Of a DNA stretch of 64,000 nucleotides, positions 44,763 through 54,636 are shown piece after piece. Origin of the DNA: Terriglobia bacterium (lineage in GTDB: Bacteria > Acidobacteriota > Terriglobia > Acidiferrales > UBA7541). Each line of letters opens with the position of its first letter. Position 1 is the stretch's first letter. The notes under the pieces were generated by a model, which worked only from the letters and a program-made list of their open reading frames with translations, was not told the DNA's origin and did no database searches. The stretch spans positions 186,001 through 250,000 of the forward strand of contig JAIQFB010000001.1 of the NCBI GenBank assembly GCA_020073485.1. Reading direction: 5' to 3'. Position numbers and translations under genes: made by a program.

Positions 44763-45350
44763 TCAGGCGCCCTTTTTCAATTCGGCCAGGACTAGCTTGG
44801 CGACTTCCCGCAAAGTTTCAAACACACCCTGCCCGGTCACGGCCACGCCTTCCAGGACTGGCTCGCCCTTCACCTGCAGGCGCTTGGTAAGTTCGTCCAC
44901 GGGAAGAACGCCCGGGAGGTCGCGTTTGTTGAGCTGCAGGACATACGGAATGGTACCGAAGTCGAGTTTGTGTTCCTTGAGGTGCTCGCGCAGGTTGTCC
45001 AGGGTTTCGAGGTTGGCGTCGAGCCGCTCCTCCTGCGAATCGGCGACAAACACCACGCCATCGGCGCCCTTCAAAATCAGCTTGCGGCTGGCTTCGTAGA
45101 ACACCTGCCCCGGAACGGTATAGAGATGAATGCGCGTCTTGAATCCGCGGACCGTGCCCAGATCGATAGGCAGAAAATCGAAGAATAAAGTTCGGTCGGT
45201 TTCCGTTGCCAGCGAGATCATCTTGCCCTTTTGGGCCGAACCGGTGTGGTCGTAGATCCACTGCAGATTGGCGGTTTTTCCGCCCAGACCTGGCCCGTAG
45301 TAGACCAGCTTGCAGTTAATTTCGCGCGCAGGAAAATTAATAAAGGGCAC
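44763..45350 (-). CDS. mglA: MglA-family small Ras-like GTPase
   Basis: 195 residues, GTG start. P-loop [14 protein letters not shown], the MglA family form with Gly in place of the small-GTPase switch-proximal residue. Switch region [24 protein letters not shown], base recognition [10 protein letters not shown], and [19 protein letters not shown]. MglA sets cell polarity and gliding or twisting motility in Myxococcus; here no mglB neighbour is visible. A TATGCTATA-like -10 lies upstream on the minus strand. Confidence 0.9.
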   Translation of the reverse strand: MPFINFPAREINCKLVYYGPGLGGKTANLQWIYDHTGSAQKGKMISLATETDRTLFFDFLPIDLGTVRGFKTRIHLYTVPGQVFYEASRKLILKGADGVVFVADSQEERLDANLETLDNLREHLKEHKLDFGTIPYVLQLNKRDLPGVLPVDELTKRLQVKGEPVLEGVAVTGQGVFETLREVAKLVLAELKKGA

Positions 45351-45669
45351 AGTTGTCCGGACGAACCGGAACTTCTTTTATAGCATAGGCCTGTATGCTG
45401 TCCAATCCTCAAACCCGGGTGTGTTGCTCGTCAGGCAGCAGGCGACCACGCACGCGGCCATGGCATCCCACTGGGGGTCTTGCCAAAGGGGGCGAATGCG
45501 GCTACCTTTTCCGAGGCGCAGGCAGGGGCATAAGACGCATCTATGGAAGGGGTTGCGTGCCGCTGCTACGAATGCGGCTTTTAATCTCATGTCGAATATG
45601 TATTTGCCGCCCGGAAAGTGCCTGTTAGGATTACAAATCGGTGCCTATCGCGAGTAGAGGAGAAAACTA
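45351..45669. other. Divergent intergenic region, unassigned
   Basis: 319 bp between mglA (minus) and a cytochrome gene (plus). There is a weak stem-loop with short T-run (GCCGC...GCGGC, 45559-45578, then TTTT) and GC-rich short complementary segments, which might mark a structured transcript, but no known RNA family could be matched by eye. Confidence 0.35.
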
Positions 45670-46242
45670 GTGTTTAAGAGCTTTGTGATTGGTGTGTTGC
45701 TCGGCATGTTGCTCCTGGCAGGTTCGGGTTATTACTATTTTGCGTCCGGAATGGCTCCGGCGGCGGCAGGCGATCCCCCCATGCCGTTTGAGCGGAAGCT
45801 GGCGAATCGCTCGCTTGACGCGCACATTGATAAGGCCAACGTGCCGGCGCCTCCTATTCCCGCGAGCGATGAAAACCTCATTGCCGGGGCGAAACTCTAC
45901 AAGGAGAATTGCTCGGTTTGCCACGGCTTGCCCGACCAGACTCCTCCGGTCATCGCCGATAATATGTTCCCGCATGCCACATTGATGTTCAAGGGCAAGG
46001 GCGTTTCCGACGATCCCCCGCAAGAAAGTTATTGGAAAGTGGTGAATGGAATTCGCCTCACCGGTATGCCGGCCTTCAAGAGCCAGTTGAACGATACGCA
46101 GATGTGGCAGGTGGCCCTGCTGGTCGCGAGCACCGACAAACTTTCCGATGCGGTGAAAAAGGAACTGATGCCTGAACCGCCGCCGGCCGCGCCCGTGGCG
46201 CCGGCTGCCGCGCCCGCAAAGGCCCCTGCAGCAAAGAAATAG
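45670..46242 (+). CDS. Membrane-anchored mono-haem cytochrome c
   Basis: 190 residues, GTG start with GAGGAGAAAA upstream. N-terminal anchor (~3-24), haem site CSVCH in LYKENCSVCHGLPDQ, axial Met probably in GIRLTGMPAFKSQL. The C-terminal tail is an Ala/Pro-rich linker (PAAPVAPAAAPAKAPAAKK). Class I fold, likely carrying electrons in the periplasm. The haem domain resembles the N-terminal domain of the nine-haem protein at 13361 (both have NGxRLTGMPA). Confidence 0.85.
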   Translation: MFKSFVIGVLLGMLLLAGSGYYYFASGMAPAAAGDPPMPFERKLANRSLDAHIDKANVPAPPIPASDENLIAGAKLYKENCSVCHGLPDQTPPVIADNMFPHATLMFKGKGVSDDPPQESYWKVVNGIRLTGMPAFKSQLNDTQMWQVALLVASTDKLSDAVKKELMPEPPPAAPVAPAAAPAKAPAAKK

Positions 46243-46404
46243 TGGCGGATGTGCCGGGGAGAGCCGAACGCGGGTCTTTCCCCGGAAACTTCAAGATTTT
46301 GCAGCGTTTTCCAGCCGTGAGCGCGGTACAAGATTCCCGCCACTATTATGGATGTGCAGGCGTGTGCGTTGACGGCGCGGACTGCCTCTGCTAGACTGCG
46401 CAAA

Positions 46405-47037
46405 ATGGCTCCTACCCGAAAGACAAAACGAAGCGACCCACAGGGAGCAAGCGGCTCTTCCCGGAACTCTAAATCATTGAAAAGTAAAGTCGATAAGAAG
46501 ACAGCCGCGCATGCCGAAGCGGTTCGCCAGATGGTGGACCCGCAGTTCGAGCAGCAATTGAAACTGTATGAGCAGGCTGTTCAACATTTTCAGCAGCAAA
46601 AGCTTGCCAAGGCCAAGGAATTGCTCGAAAAAGCGATCGCCGGCCCCAGCAAGGAGCTTGCCGACCGCGCGCAGGTTCATCTGCGCATCACCGAACAGAG
46701 GATGGCCAAGCAGGCCGCTCCCTCGTTGCGCACACCCGAGGAACACTACCAGGCGGGCGTGGCCATGATGAATCTGGGACGCTGGGACGAAGCGCGCGAT
46801 CATCTGCTGCGCGCCCGCAAGATGGCTCCGAAAGCCGATTTTGTCTTTTACGCCATGGCCGCCTTGGATTGTCTTACCGGCGAAGCCGAATCCGCAATGG
46901 AGAATCTGAAAATCGCGATTCAGTTGCGTCCCGAAAACCGCTACCACGCGCGCAACGACGAGGATTTTGCGTTTCTGCAGGAAGATCCGCGCTTCACGGA
47001 ATTGCTCTATCCCGAACGCGAAGCCTCCGGAAGTTAG
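46405..47037 (+). CDS. TPR-like repeat protein
   Basis: 210 residues from ATG 46405; a TAGACT hexamer lies 7 bp before it, so the transcript may be leaderless. A Lys/Ser-rich N-terminus (~1-35) is followed by helix-pair repeats (~50-190) such as KLYEQAVQHFQQQKLAKAKE, AGVAMMNLGRWDEARDHLLR and YAMAALDCLTGEAESAMENL. There is no signal peptide. Probably a scaffold; partner unknown. Confidence 0.7.
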   Translation: MAPTRKTKRSDPQGASGSSRNSKSLKSKVDKKTAAHAEAVRQMVDPQFEQQLKLYEQAVQHFQQQKLAKAKELLEKAIAGPSKELADRAQVHLRITEQRMAKQAAPSLRTPEEHYQAGVAMMNLGRWDEARDHLLRARKMAPKADFVFYAMAALDCLTGEAESAMENLKIAIQLRPENRYHARNDEDFAFLQEDPRFTELLYPEREASGS

Positions 47038-47081
47038 ATCTTGCGCGGCCGCAGCCTCCCTAAGCTGGCGATGCATTCCCG

Positions 47082-48125
47082 ATGAAACACAGAACGAAGA
47101 AACGCCCTCGGGCCAATCCGGGAACACACGGAGTGCGCGTGGTGGCGATTGGCGGAGGCACGGGCCTGTCCACTCTGCTGCAGGGATTGAAGCATTACGT
47201 TGCGCGGCGGCCACGGGAAACCGACCGCCATCCAATCAGCGATCTCGCGGCAATTGTTACGGTCACCGATGACGGCGGCAGTTCCGGGCGCCTGCGGCGC
47301 GAGTACCGCGTGCTGCCGCCCGGCGATATACGCAACTGCATGGTGGCGCTTTCGCAGGATGAGGCGCTGTTGGGGCGGCTGTTTCAGTACCGCTTCGATT
47401 CGGGCCGCGGCTTGCGCGGGCACAGTTTCGGGAATTTGTTTCTAACGGCGCTCAGCCACGTGACCGGCGATTTCGCCGAGGCCGTCCGCGTGAGCGGGGA
47501 AGTCCTGGCGATTCGCGGGCGGATTTTTCCCACCACCATCGAAAATGTTTCGCTCGAAGCGGTGATGACCGACGGAACTGTGGTCTCCGGCGAAACGCGC
47601 ATAGCCAAGTGCGGCAAGAAAATCCGCCGCCTGCGTTTGCAGCCGCGCCACGCCCGCCCTCTTCCGGAGGTCCTGGAAGCGATCGCGCAAGCCAACCTGA
47701 TCCTGATCGGTCCCGGCTCGTTGTACACCAGCATTCTGCCGAACCTGCTGGTTTCCGGCGTGGCCGAAGCGATTGAAACTTCCTCAGCCACGCGAATTTA
47801 TATTGCCAATCTAATGACGCAGCCGGGGGAGAGCGAAGGGTATTCGCTTTCGGATCACGTGGGCGCGATTTATAACCACACGCGGCGCAAACTTTTCGAT
47901 TGGGTGGTCGCCAGCAACCAGCCGGTCTCGCCGGAGGTGGCCCGCCGGTACCGCGCGCGCGGCGCCGAGACGGTGCGCGTGGACGTCGGAGAGTTGCAGG
48001 ATCTGGGCGTGCGCTGCCTGCTCGATAATCTGCTCGAGGAACACGGTGTGGTGCGCCATGACCCCGCGCGGCTCTCTCAGCTTTTGGTCGAGGAATTTGT
48101 CGAGCGGCGCGCTCCCCGCCGCTGA
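47082..48125 (+). CDS. yvcK: YvcK/CofD-like family protein
   Basis: 347 residues. N-terminal nucleotide-binding motif VVAIGGGTGLSTLLQGLKHY, followed by TVTDDGGSSGRLRREYRVLPPGDIRNCMVAL (quoted across the family block, residues ~62-92), GHSFGNLFLTALSHVTGDF and LILIGPGSLYTSILPNLLV. YvcK binds UDP-GlcNAc and is needed for growth on gluconeogenic carbon and for cell shape in Bacillus. It is often beside rapZ and whiA in Gram-positives; neither is seen here. No ribosome site is obvious before the ATG. Confidence 0.88.
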   Translation: MKHRTKKRPRANPGTHGVRVVAIGGGTGLSTLLQGLKHYVARRPRETDRHPISDLAAIVTVTDDGGSSGRLRREYRVLPPGDIRNCMVALSQDEALLGRLFQYRFDSGRGLRGHSFGNLFLTALSHVTGDFAEAVRVSGEVLAIRGRIFPTTIENVSLEAVMTDGTVVSGETRIAKCGKKIRRLRLQPRHARPLPEVLEAIAQANLILIGPGSLYTSILPNLLVSGVAEAIETSSATRIYIANLMTQPGESEGYSLSDHVGAIYNHTRRKLFDWVVASNQPVSPEVARRYRARGAETVRVDVGELQDLGVRCLLDNLLEEHGVVRHDPARLSQLLVEEFVERRAPRR

Positions 48126-48172
48126 ATTTGCCGAACCGCGCGCTGCCCGCAGGCAATGATTTATTCCTTTCC

Positions 48173-48201
48173 TTGCGCCCCGTTGGCTTGGTTCGTATAC
48201 T
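48173..48201 (+). promoter_or_regulatory. Promoter of glutamate dehydrogenase gene
   Basis: TTGCGC (48173-48178), 17-bp spacer, TATACT (48196-48201). Leader of ~110 nt. Confidence 0.45.
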
Positions 48202-48315
48202 TGCCGCGCGGGGTTTTTGCCGCAGGTTTTCGGGGTTGCAATGACGGTCTAACTGCGTGGGTTTGCCTGTCCGGGAACCGCTGGGAACCGAGCTAAGTTC
48301 CGAGGAGTATTCGCC

Positions 48316-49587
<1,272 letters not shown>

Positions 49588-49687
49588 CCGGTGTAAGATG
49601 TCGCCGCCCGCTCGGTTGTTTTTCGACGGTTCGGATTGCACGCGCATTTTTAAAACTAGAGAGGAAAAAGACGCCCGCTCCTGACTC

Positions 49688-50506
49688 ATGCTAGCGGATT
49701 CCATATCACCCGGCGCGCTGAAGTCCGAAGACGAACACCGCCGCGAAATCTGCACGGCCGGCCGGTGGATTCATGGCCGCGCGTTTGTGGCCTCGACCGA
49801 CGGCAACATTTCCGTGCGCCTCGATTCCCGCCGTATCCTGACTTCGCCCACCGGCATCAGCAAAGGCCTGATGCAGCCGGACGATCTGGTCGTCACCGAC
49901 CTCAAGGGCCGGAAACTAGCCGGGCGCCGCGAGCCTTCCTCGGAACTGGCGATGCATCTTTTGATTTACTCGCGGCGGCCGGACGTGAATGCGGTGTGCC
50001 ACGCGCACCCGCCCATCGCCACGGCGCACGCCGCCTCGGGAATTCCGCTGAACAAGGCGCTCTTGAGCGAACTGGTGATCGCGCTGGGATGCATTCCCGT
50101 GGCCGAATACGGCACGCCCGGCACGCAGGAGCTATCCGATTCGCTCGAACCGCTGGTTCCGAATTTCGACGCCATCCTGATGGCCAATCACGGCGTGGTG
50201 ACCTGCGGGGCCGATCTGCTGACTGCGTTTTACCGCATGGAGACGGTCGAGCATTTTGCACAGGTATCGCTGTTCAGCGAGATGCTAGGGAAACAAGTGT
50301 TGCTTTCTGGCCGCGATGTGGAAAAATTGCTCACGGCTCGCGCCCGCTATGGCACGGTCACGGCGGCCACGGTGACTCCCGGCTGCCCGGTAACCAGCGA
50401 CACCGATGCAAACGCGTCCGGAGAACCGGAACGCATTTCGGTGACGCGTGCGGAACTCGAAGCGTTGATCGAAGAGGCCGTGAGAAAAGATCGAGCCGCG
50501 CGCTGA
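49688..50506 (+). CDS. Class II aldolase, probable microcompartment cargo
   Basis: 272 residues of the class II aldolase/adducin family. Substrate loop STDGNISVRLDSRRIL, Zn-binding His pair in AVCHAHPPIATAHA and His in ANHGVVTCGAD, catalytic Glu probably in SSELAMHLLIY. Members split L-fuculose- or L-rhamnulose-phosphate to DHAP and lactaldehyde. After the catalytic domain (~215) a flexible, Thr/Pro/Ser-rich linker leads to a C-terminal amphipathic helix (ISVTRAELEALIEEAVRKD), the form of a BMC encapsulation peptide. The shell genes follow immediately. Confidence 0.85.
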   Translation: MLADSISPGALKSEDEHRREICTAGRWIHGRAFVASTDGNISVRLDSRRILTSPTGISKGLMQPDDLVVTDLKGRKLAGRREPSSELAMHLLIYSRRPDVNAVCHAHPPIATAHAASGIPLNKALLSELVIALGCIPVAEYGTPGTQELSDSLEPLVPNFDAILMANHGVVTCGADLLTAFYRMETVEHFAQVSLFSEMLGKQVLLSGRDVEKLLTARARYGTVTAATVTPGCPVTSDTDANASGEPERISVTRAELEALIEEAVRKDRAAR

Positions 50507-50615
50507 GTTTTCGCAAGTGAATCGCACGGAAAAGTGCGCGGAAATTTGAACGTCACGTTTTGCAGACGGTGCGCTGGCCGGAAATTTTTCAACGGCCGGC
50601 CACGGAGGATGAAGC

Positions 50616-50912
50616 ATGGGCGAAGCACTGGGCATGATTGAGACCCGCGGCCTGGTCGCGATGATTGAAGCCTCGGACGCGATGGTCAAGGCGGCCAAGG
50701 TCACGCTCGTGGGCTGGGAAAAAATCGGCTCGGGCTATGTTACCGCGATGGTTCGCGGCGACGTGGCCGCGGTAAAGGCCGCCACCGATGCGGGTGCCGC
50801 CGCTGCCCGGCGCGTCGGCGAATTGATCGCCGTGCACGTCATCCCGCGGCCGCACCAGTCGCTCGAGGACGTTCTTCCCATCGGCAAGACGCCCGTCGCC
50901 GCCGGACACTAG
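50616..50912 (+). CDS. BMC-H microcompartment shell protein
   Basis: 98 residues, a single BMC domain (EutM/PduA/CcmK type). [20 protein letters not shown] at the N-terminus, [20 protein letters not shown], and a C-terminal [14 protein letters not shown]. Hexamers tile the shell facets; the pore loop reads KIGSGYV. CGGAGGATG precedes the ATG. Only one BMC-H and no BMC-T were seen in the window. Confidence 0.96.
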   Translation: MGEALGMIETRGLVAMIEASDAMVKAAKVTLVGWEKIGSGYVTAMVRGDVAAVKAATDAGAAAARRVGELIAVHVIPRPHQSLEDVLPIGKTPVAAGH

Positions 50913-51065
50913 GCCTGGTAGTCTTTGCCCGACGCGCGCGCGAGCCGCGGGAAACGGCGGTGTGTCGCCCGGTGCCGATGTATTGCGCAAATGACTGTTT
51001 TTGAATTTCGTTTCAGGGCCGGCGCTTTTTGCCTTGCTTGGGTTTTTGATTTTTCCGGACACCCC

Positions 51066-51371
51066 ATGATCCTCGCGCGAATCGTCGGCACGGTCGTTTC
51101 CACGCGCAAGGACGCGCGCCTAGAAGGCAAGAAACTTCTCATTGCCAAACCCGTTTCCCCCGAGGGCGCGGACGAATCCGGTTACATGATTGCCGTCGAT
51201 ACGGTCGGTTCGGGCACAGGCGAGACCGTGCTGATCGTTACCGGCAGTTCCGCACGCAACGCTTCCGAGTGCAAGGACCGCCCGGTCGACGCCGCGATCA
51301 TCGGCATCGTCGACGAAATCAAACTCGATGCGCTGCACGAGGCCGAACTCGCCGCCGCGCGAAAAAAATAA
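51066..51371 (+). CDS. BMC-P shell vertex protein (EutN/CcmL), copy 1
   Basis: 101 residues from ATG 51066. Starts MILARIVGTVVSTRKD with LEGKKLLIAKPV, AVDTVGSGTGETVLIVTGS, and DAAIIGIVDEIKL, the pentamer-forming EutN/CcmL fold. The C-terminal KLDALHEAELAAARKK extension is longer than in the two other copies. It ends one base before copy 2. Confidence 0.95.
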   Translation: MILARIVGTVVSTRKDARLEGKKLLIAKPVSPEGADESGYMIAVDTVGSGTGETVLIVTGSSARNASECKDRPVDAAIIGIVDEIKLDALHEAELAAARKK

Positions 51372-51372
51372 C

Positions 51373-51645
51373 ATGCTGCTCGGCCGCATCATCGGCAACG
51401 TCGTCTGCACCATGAAGGACCCCGCGCTCACCGGCCAGAAGCTCCTCATCGTCCAGCCCCTCGACCGCAAAGGCCGCGACAAAGGCCGCCCCGTCGTGGC
51501 CCTCGACGCCGTCGGCGCCGGAGCCGGCGAAACCATCTACTGGTGCCGCGGCAAGGAAGCCAGCTTCCCGTTCCTCCCCGTGCAACTCCCCGCCGAAGCC
51601 ACCATCGTCGGCATCGTCGATTCCGTGAACATTCCTGGCGCGTAG
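51373..51645 (+). CDS. BMC-P shell vertex protein, copy 2
   Basis: 90 residues. MLLGRIIGNVVCTMKDPALT, QKLLIVQPLDRKG, ALDAVGAGAGETIYWCRGKE, EATIVGIVDSVNI. The GETIYWCRGKEASFPF segment replaces the LLxTxGSSAR loop seen in the others, as in the variant BMC-P proteins of PVM-like loci. Starts one base after copy 1's stop, so it is translationally coupled. Confidence 0.95.
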   Translation: MLLGRIIGNVVCTMKDPALTGQKLLIVQPLDRKGRDKGRPVVALDAVGAGAGETIYWCRGKEASFPFLPVQLPAEATIVGIVDSVNIPGA

Positions 51646-51734
51646 ATTTCCGTCCTTCTCCTCGACTTCTGGCTCATCCCAAATCCGAATTTATTTGCTT
51701 TCAACTTTCGACTCTCGACTCTACACTGCTCCCC

Positions 51735-52010
51735 ATGCTGATCGGCCGTGTCATCGGCGACGTAGTGGCAACGCAGAAAGTACCCTCGCACGAGGGCCGC
51801 AAAATCCTCGTTGTCCAGCCGATCAATCTTGACGGCACCGATCGCGGCGATCCCGTCCTCGCGCTAGACGCCGTCAGCGCAGGCATCGGCGAGCGCGTCC
51901 TGCTCACGACCGAAGGCTTTTCCGCCATGACCGCCGTCGGCCGTCCCAATTCTCCCATCGATTCCGCCGTCATCGGCGTGATCGACTCCATCGATCTGCC
52001 CGGCTTGTGA
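51735..52010 (+). CDS. BMC-P shell vertex protein, copy 3
   Basis: 91 residues. MLIGRVIGDVVATQKVPSHE, RKILVVQPINLDG, ALDAVSAGIGERVLLTTEG, DSAVIGVIDSIDLPGL. 89 bp after copy 2. No Shine-Dalgarno sequence is obvious. The three BMC-P paralogues are clearly divergent, so they may occupy distinct vertices or mix in one pentamer. Confidence 0.95.
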   Translation: MLIGRVIGDVVATQKVPSHEGRKILVVQPINLDGTDRGDPVLALDAVSAGIGERVLLTTEGFSAMTAVGRPNSPIDSAVIGVIDSIDLPGL

Positions 52011-52074
52011 TTCGGCGCGCCCGCGTTGACACTCCGCAAGCGCGCCGCCATAATCGCCAGCGGGTTCTTACCGG

Positions 52075-52698
52075 ATGATTGCACAGCTTCGCGGAACGCT
52101 CGAAGATAAGCGCCCCAACCAGGTGCTGGTGGACGTGGGCGGCGTCGGCTATTTGGTGCACGTTCCGCTTTCGACTTTTTATGCGCTGGGCGATCTTCAC
52201 TCCAACGTCACGCTGCTGATTCACACCCAGGTGCGCGAGGACGCCATCTCGCTGTACGGATTCCTGAGCTCCCGCGAAAAGCATCTGTTTGAGCTGCTGA
52301 TTTCGGCATCCGGCGTGGGGCCGGTGCTGGCGCTGAAAATTCTTTCGGGCATGAGCGTGGACGATCTGGTGCCTGCGGTGCGCAATGGCGACCTGGCGCG
52401 CCTCACGCGCATTCCCGGCGTTGGCAGAAAAACCGCCGAGCGCATGGTCGTCGAACTGCGCGACAAACTCGCAGCGATGGAAACTCCTGGGGATGCCCGC
52501 CAGCCTATTACGACTGCGGGCGCGGCCGACGACGTGGTGTCCGCGCTGCTCAATCTCGGCTATGAGCAACGCACAGCTGAGCAGGCCGTAGAACGCGCCA
52601 GGAAAGACGGCGCGAAGGAAACTTTCGAGGACTTGCTGCGCGCCACGCTGCAGCAATTGAGCGCCCCGGCGCAACAGGGCGCGCGCGCCGCGCGATGA
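52075..52698 (+). CDS. ruvA: Holliday junction branch migration protein RuvA
   Basis: 207 residues. The OB-fold domain (~1-64) starts MIAQLRGTLEDKRPNQVLVD; the helix-hairpin-helix domain contains LLISASGVGPVLALKILSG and RIPGVGRKTAERMVVELRDK; the C-terminal UBA-like domain (~150-200) contacts RuvB. A CATAAT-like hexamer precedes the ATG by ~20 bp with no ribosome site. RuvA tetramers bind four-way junctions during recombination repair. Confidence 0.95.
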   Translation: MIAQLRGTLEDKRPNQVLVDVGGVGYLVHVPLSTFYALGDLHSNVTLLIHTQVREDAISLYGFLSSREKHLFELLISASGVGPVLALKILSGMSVDDLVPAVRNGDLARLTRIPGVGRKTAERMVVELRDKLAAMETPGDARQPITTAGAADDVVSALLNLGYEQRTAEQAVERARKDGAKETFEDLLRATLQQLSAPAQQGARAAR

Positions 52699-52745
52699 TT
52701 CCCGCACTGCCGGGGAGTCGTCAACGATTTGTGTGAGGTAGGGAA

Positions 52746-53801
52746 ATGAATTCCGGCGCTGGAAGCAAACCGAGAATGGAAAAGCCTTCAGAACGCATTA
52801 TCACCGGCGCGCAGCTGGACGAAGACGCGCGCATTGACGCAAGCGTTCGTCCAAAGCGCTTCGCCGACTACATCGGCCAGTCGCGCGTGAAGGAAAATAT
52901 CGAAATCGCCATTCAGGCGGCGCGCAGCCGCGGCGAAGCGCTCGACCACGTGCTGCTGTACGGCCCGCCCGGACTGGGCAAGACGACGCTCGCACAAATC
53001 ATCGCCAGCGAACTGGGCGTTGTGATCAAAACGAGCTCCGGGCCGCTGCTGGAACGCAAAGGCGACCTGACCGCCATCCTAACTTCCCTCGAGCAGAAGG
53101 AAGTATTTTTCCTGGACGAAATTCATCGTCTTGTTCCGGCCATCGAGGAAGTCCTGTATCCCGCGATGGAAGACTATCGAATCGATCTGGTGATCGGGCA
53201 GGGCGCGGGCGCGAGGATTCACCCGTTCATCCTGAACCGCTTCACGCTGATCGGCGCCACCACGCGCGCGGGGCTGGTCACCGCGCCGCTGCGTTCGCGA
53301 TTCGGGATCGTGCACCGGCTGGAGTTTTACACGCCGGAAGACCTAGTGATCATCGTGCGGCGTTCCGCGTCGATCCTGGGGATTGCCATAGACGACGATG
53401 GCGCGTTCGAGATCGCGCGCCGCAGCCGCGGCACGCCGCGCGTCGCCAACCGCCTGCTGCGCCGCGCGCGCGATTTCGCGCAGGTCCGCGCCCAAGGACA
53501 AATCACCCTGGCCGTCGCCAACGAAGCGCTGCATATGCTCGGCGTCGACGAGCACGGCCTGGATGAAGTCGACCGCAACCTGATGCTCGCAATCCTGCAG
53601 AAATATTCCGGCGGCCCGGTGGGCCTCAGCACCATTGCCGCATCGATCAGCGAGGAAGAGGACGCGATCGAGGAGATCTACGAGCCTTACCTGATGCAAC
53701 TCGGCCTGCTCGACCGCACCCAGCGCGGCCGCGTCGCCACTGCCCTGGCCTACAAACACTTCGGCCTCGAGCCGCCGCGGCAGCAGCATGGGTTGTTTTA
53801 A
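52746..53801 (+). CDS. ruvB: Holliday junction helicase RuvB
   Basis: 351 residues. AAA+ motor: Walker [14 protein letters not shown], Walker [11 protein letters not shown], sensor [20 protein letters not shown], arginine finger region, then the winged-helix C-terminal domain ([19 protein letters not shown]). 47 bp after ruvA, with GTGAGGTAGGG upstream. RuvC is not in the window. Confidence 0.96.
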   Translation: MNSGAGSKPRMEKPSERIITGAQLDEDARIDASVRPKRFADYIGQSRVKENIEIAIQAARSRGEALDHVLLYGPPGLGKTTLAQIIASELGVVIKTSSGPLLERKGDLTAILTSLEQKEVFFLDEIHRLVPAIEEVLYPAMEDYRIDLVIGQGAGARIHPFILNRFTLIGATTRAGLVTAPLRSRFGIVHRLEFYTPEDLVIIVRRSASILGIAIDDDGAFEIARRSRGTPRVANRLLRRARDFAQVRAQGQITLAVANEALHMLGVDEHGLDEVDRNLMLAILQKYSGGPVGLSTIAASISEEEDAIEEIYEPYLMQLGLLDRTQRGRVATALAYKHFGLEPPRQQHGLF

Positions 53802-53816
53802 GCCGAAGCCCTTTGG

Positions 53817-54003
53817 AACCACGGATGGACACGGATCAACACTGATAAAAGCTTATGGACAATAAATAAAGATCCGGCTTCGCGACGCAAGAGACACAAT
53901 CTGGACTTCCGTTTTTCCCCGGAAATCATCGATTCCTTCATTCTTTTCTTTGCTTGTCCCTGGTGTTGCCTTTATCGGTGTTTATCTGTGTCCATCTGTG
54001 GTT
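53817..54003. repeat. Imperfect 33-bp terminal inverted repeat, GTGTCCATCTGTGG family
   Basis: The arm 53817-53849 (AACCACGGATGGACACGG...) matches the reverse complement of 53971-54003 with 4 mismatches in 33; the 121-bp interior has no ORF. The MITE-like layout lacks obvious target-site duplications. Similar 'GTGTCCATCCGTGG' sequences are widespread in bacterial genomes by general recollection. Confidence 0.65.
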
Positions 54004-54015
54004 TCATTTCCGTGT

Positions 54016-54504
54016 ATGCCAGACGGCACACTAATCTATCTCTCTCTCGGCTCAAACCTCGGCGACCGCGCCGCGAATCTAGAACGGGCTATCGAAGCTC
54101 TGCCCGCAGCCGGGGTGCGCGTACTGCGGCGATCGGCGCTCTATGAAACCGCGCCCGTGGATTTTCTGGAGCAGCCGTGGTTCCTGAATTGCGTCGTGGA
54201 GGCGGAGACTTTGCTGCCGTCGGAACCATTGCTTCACGCATTGCAGGGGATCGAGCGCCAGATGGGGAGCAGAAAGCTAGTCGCTCGCGGCCCCCGCATT
54301 ATGGATCTCGATATTCTTTTCTATGGCACGGCGGTGATCCATACGGAGGAAATGGAAATTCCGCACCCGCGCATGGCCGGGCGCCGATTTGTGCTTGTGC
54401 CGCTGGCGGAACTTGCGCCCGGATTCCGGCACCCCGTGCTCCATGCCACGATCGCGGAACTGCTCGCGGCCACGAATGATACGAGCGTCGTGCGGGTTTT
54501 GTAG
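54016..54504 (+). CDS. folK: 6-hydroxymethyl-7,8-dihydropterin pyrophosphokinase (FolK)
   Basis: 162 residues from ATG 54016; the in-frame ATG at 53950 lies in the repeat and is rejected. Motifs: LIYLSLGSNLGDRAANLERA, then LYETAPVDF, and the signature GPRIMDLDILFYG. Transfers pyrophosphate from ATP to 6-hydroxymethyldihydropterin for folate synthesis. No other fol genes are adjacent. Its TAG stop (54502-54504) is inside a 12-bp palindrome. Confidence 0.95.
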   Translation: MPDGTLIYLSLGSNLGDRAANLERAIEALPAAGVRVLRRSALYETAPVDFLEQPWFLNCVVEAETLLPSEPLLHALQGIERQMGSRKLVARGPRIMDLDILFYGTAVIHTEEMEIPHPRMAGRRFVLVPLAELAPGFRHPVLHATIAELLAATNDTSVVRVL

Positions 54505-54527
54505 CGCCGGCGTCCCGCCGGCGCTAC
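54501..54527. repeat. 12-bp perfect palindrome at the folK stop
   Basis: GTAGCGCCGGCG (54501-54512), 3-nt loop, CGCCGGCGCTAC (54516-54527). The arm contains the folK stop codon. No U-tract. Probably a REP-like element that inserted at or grew from the stop codon. Confidence 0.6.
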
Positions 54528-54636
54528 AAGGCTCGGTGGAATCCTGCCGCTAATCGCAATGCCACAACAGGATGAACTGTTTGTGAAAATCGCGTGCTAG
54601 GAATGAATCCGGGGAAAAGCAACGCGACCGGCGGGA

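Noticed and set aside
45400-45582. 6S RNA or SRP RNA in the mglA-cytochrome gap
   Set aside because: Length would fit 6S, but I could not build the long closing stem with a central bubble, and SRP RNA motifs are absent.
48202-48315. Riboswitch in the glutamate dehydrogenase leader
   Set aside because: No match by eye to glutamine, glycine or other known aptamer cores.
53950-54015. N-terminal extension of FolK from an upstream ATG
   Set aside because: The 22 extra codons fall inside the inverted repeat at 53817-54003, and the family N-terminus (LIYLSLGSNLG) begins right after the ATG at 54016.
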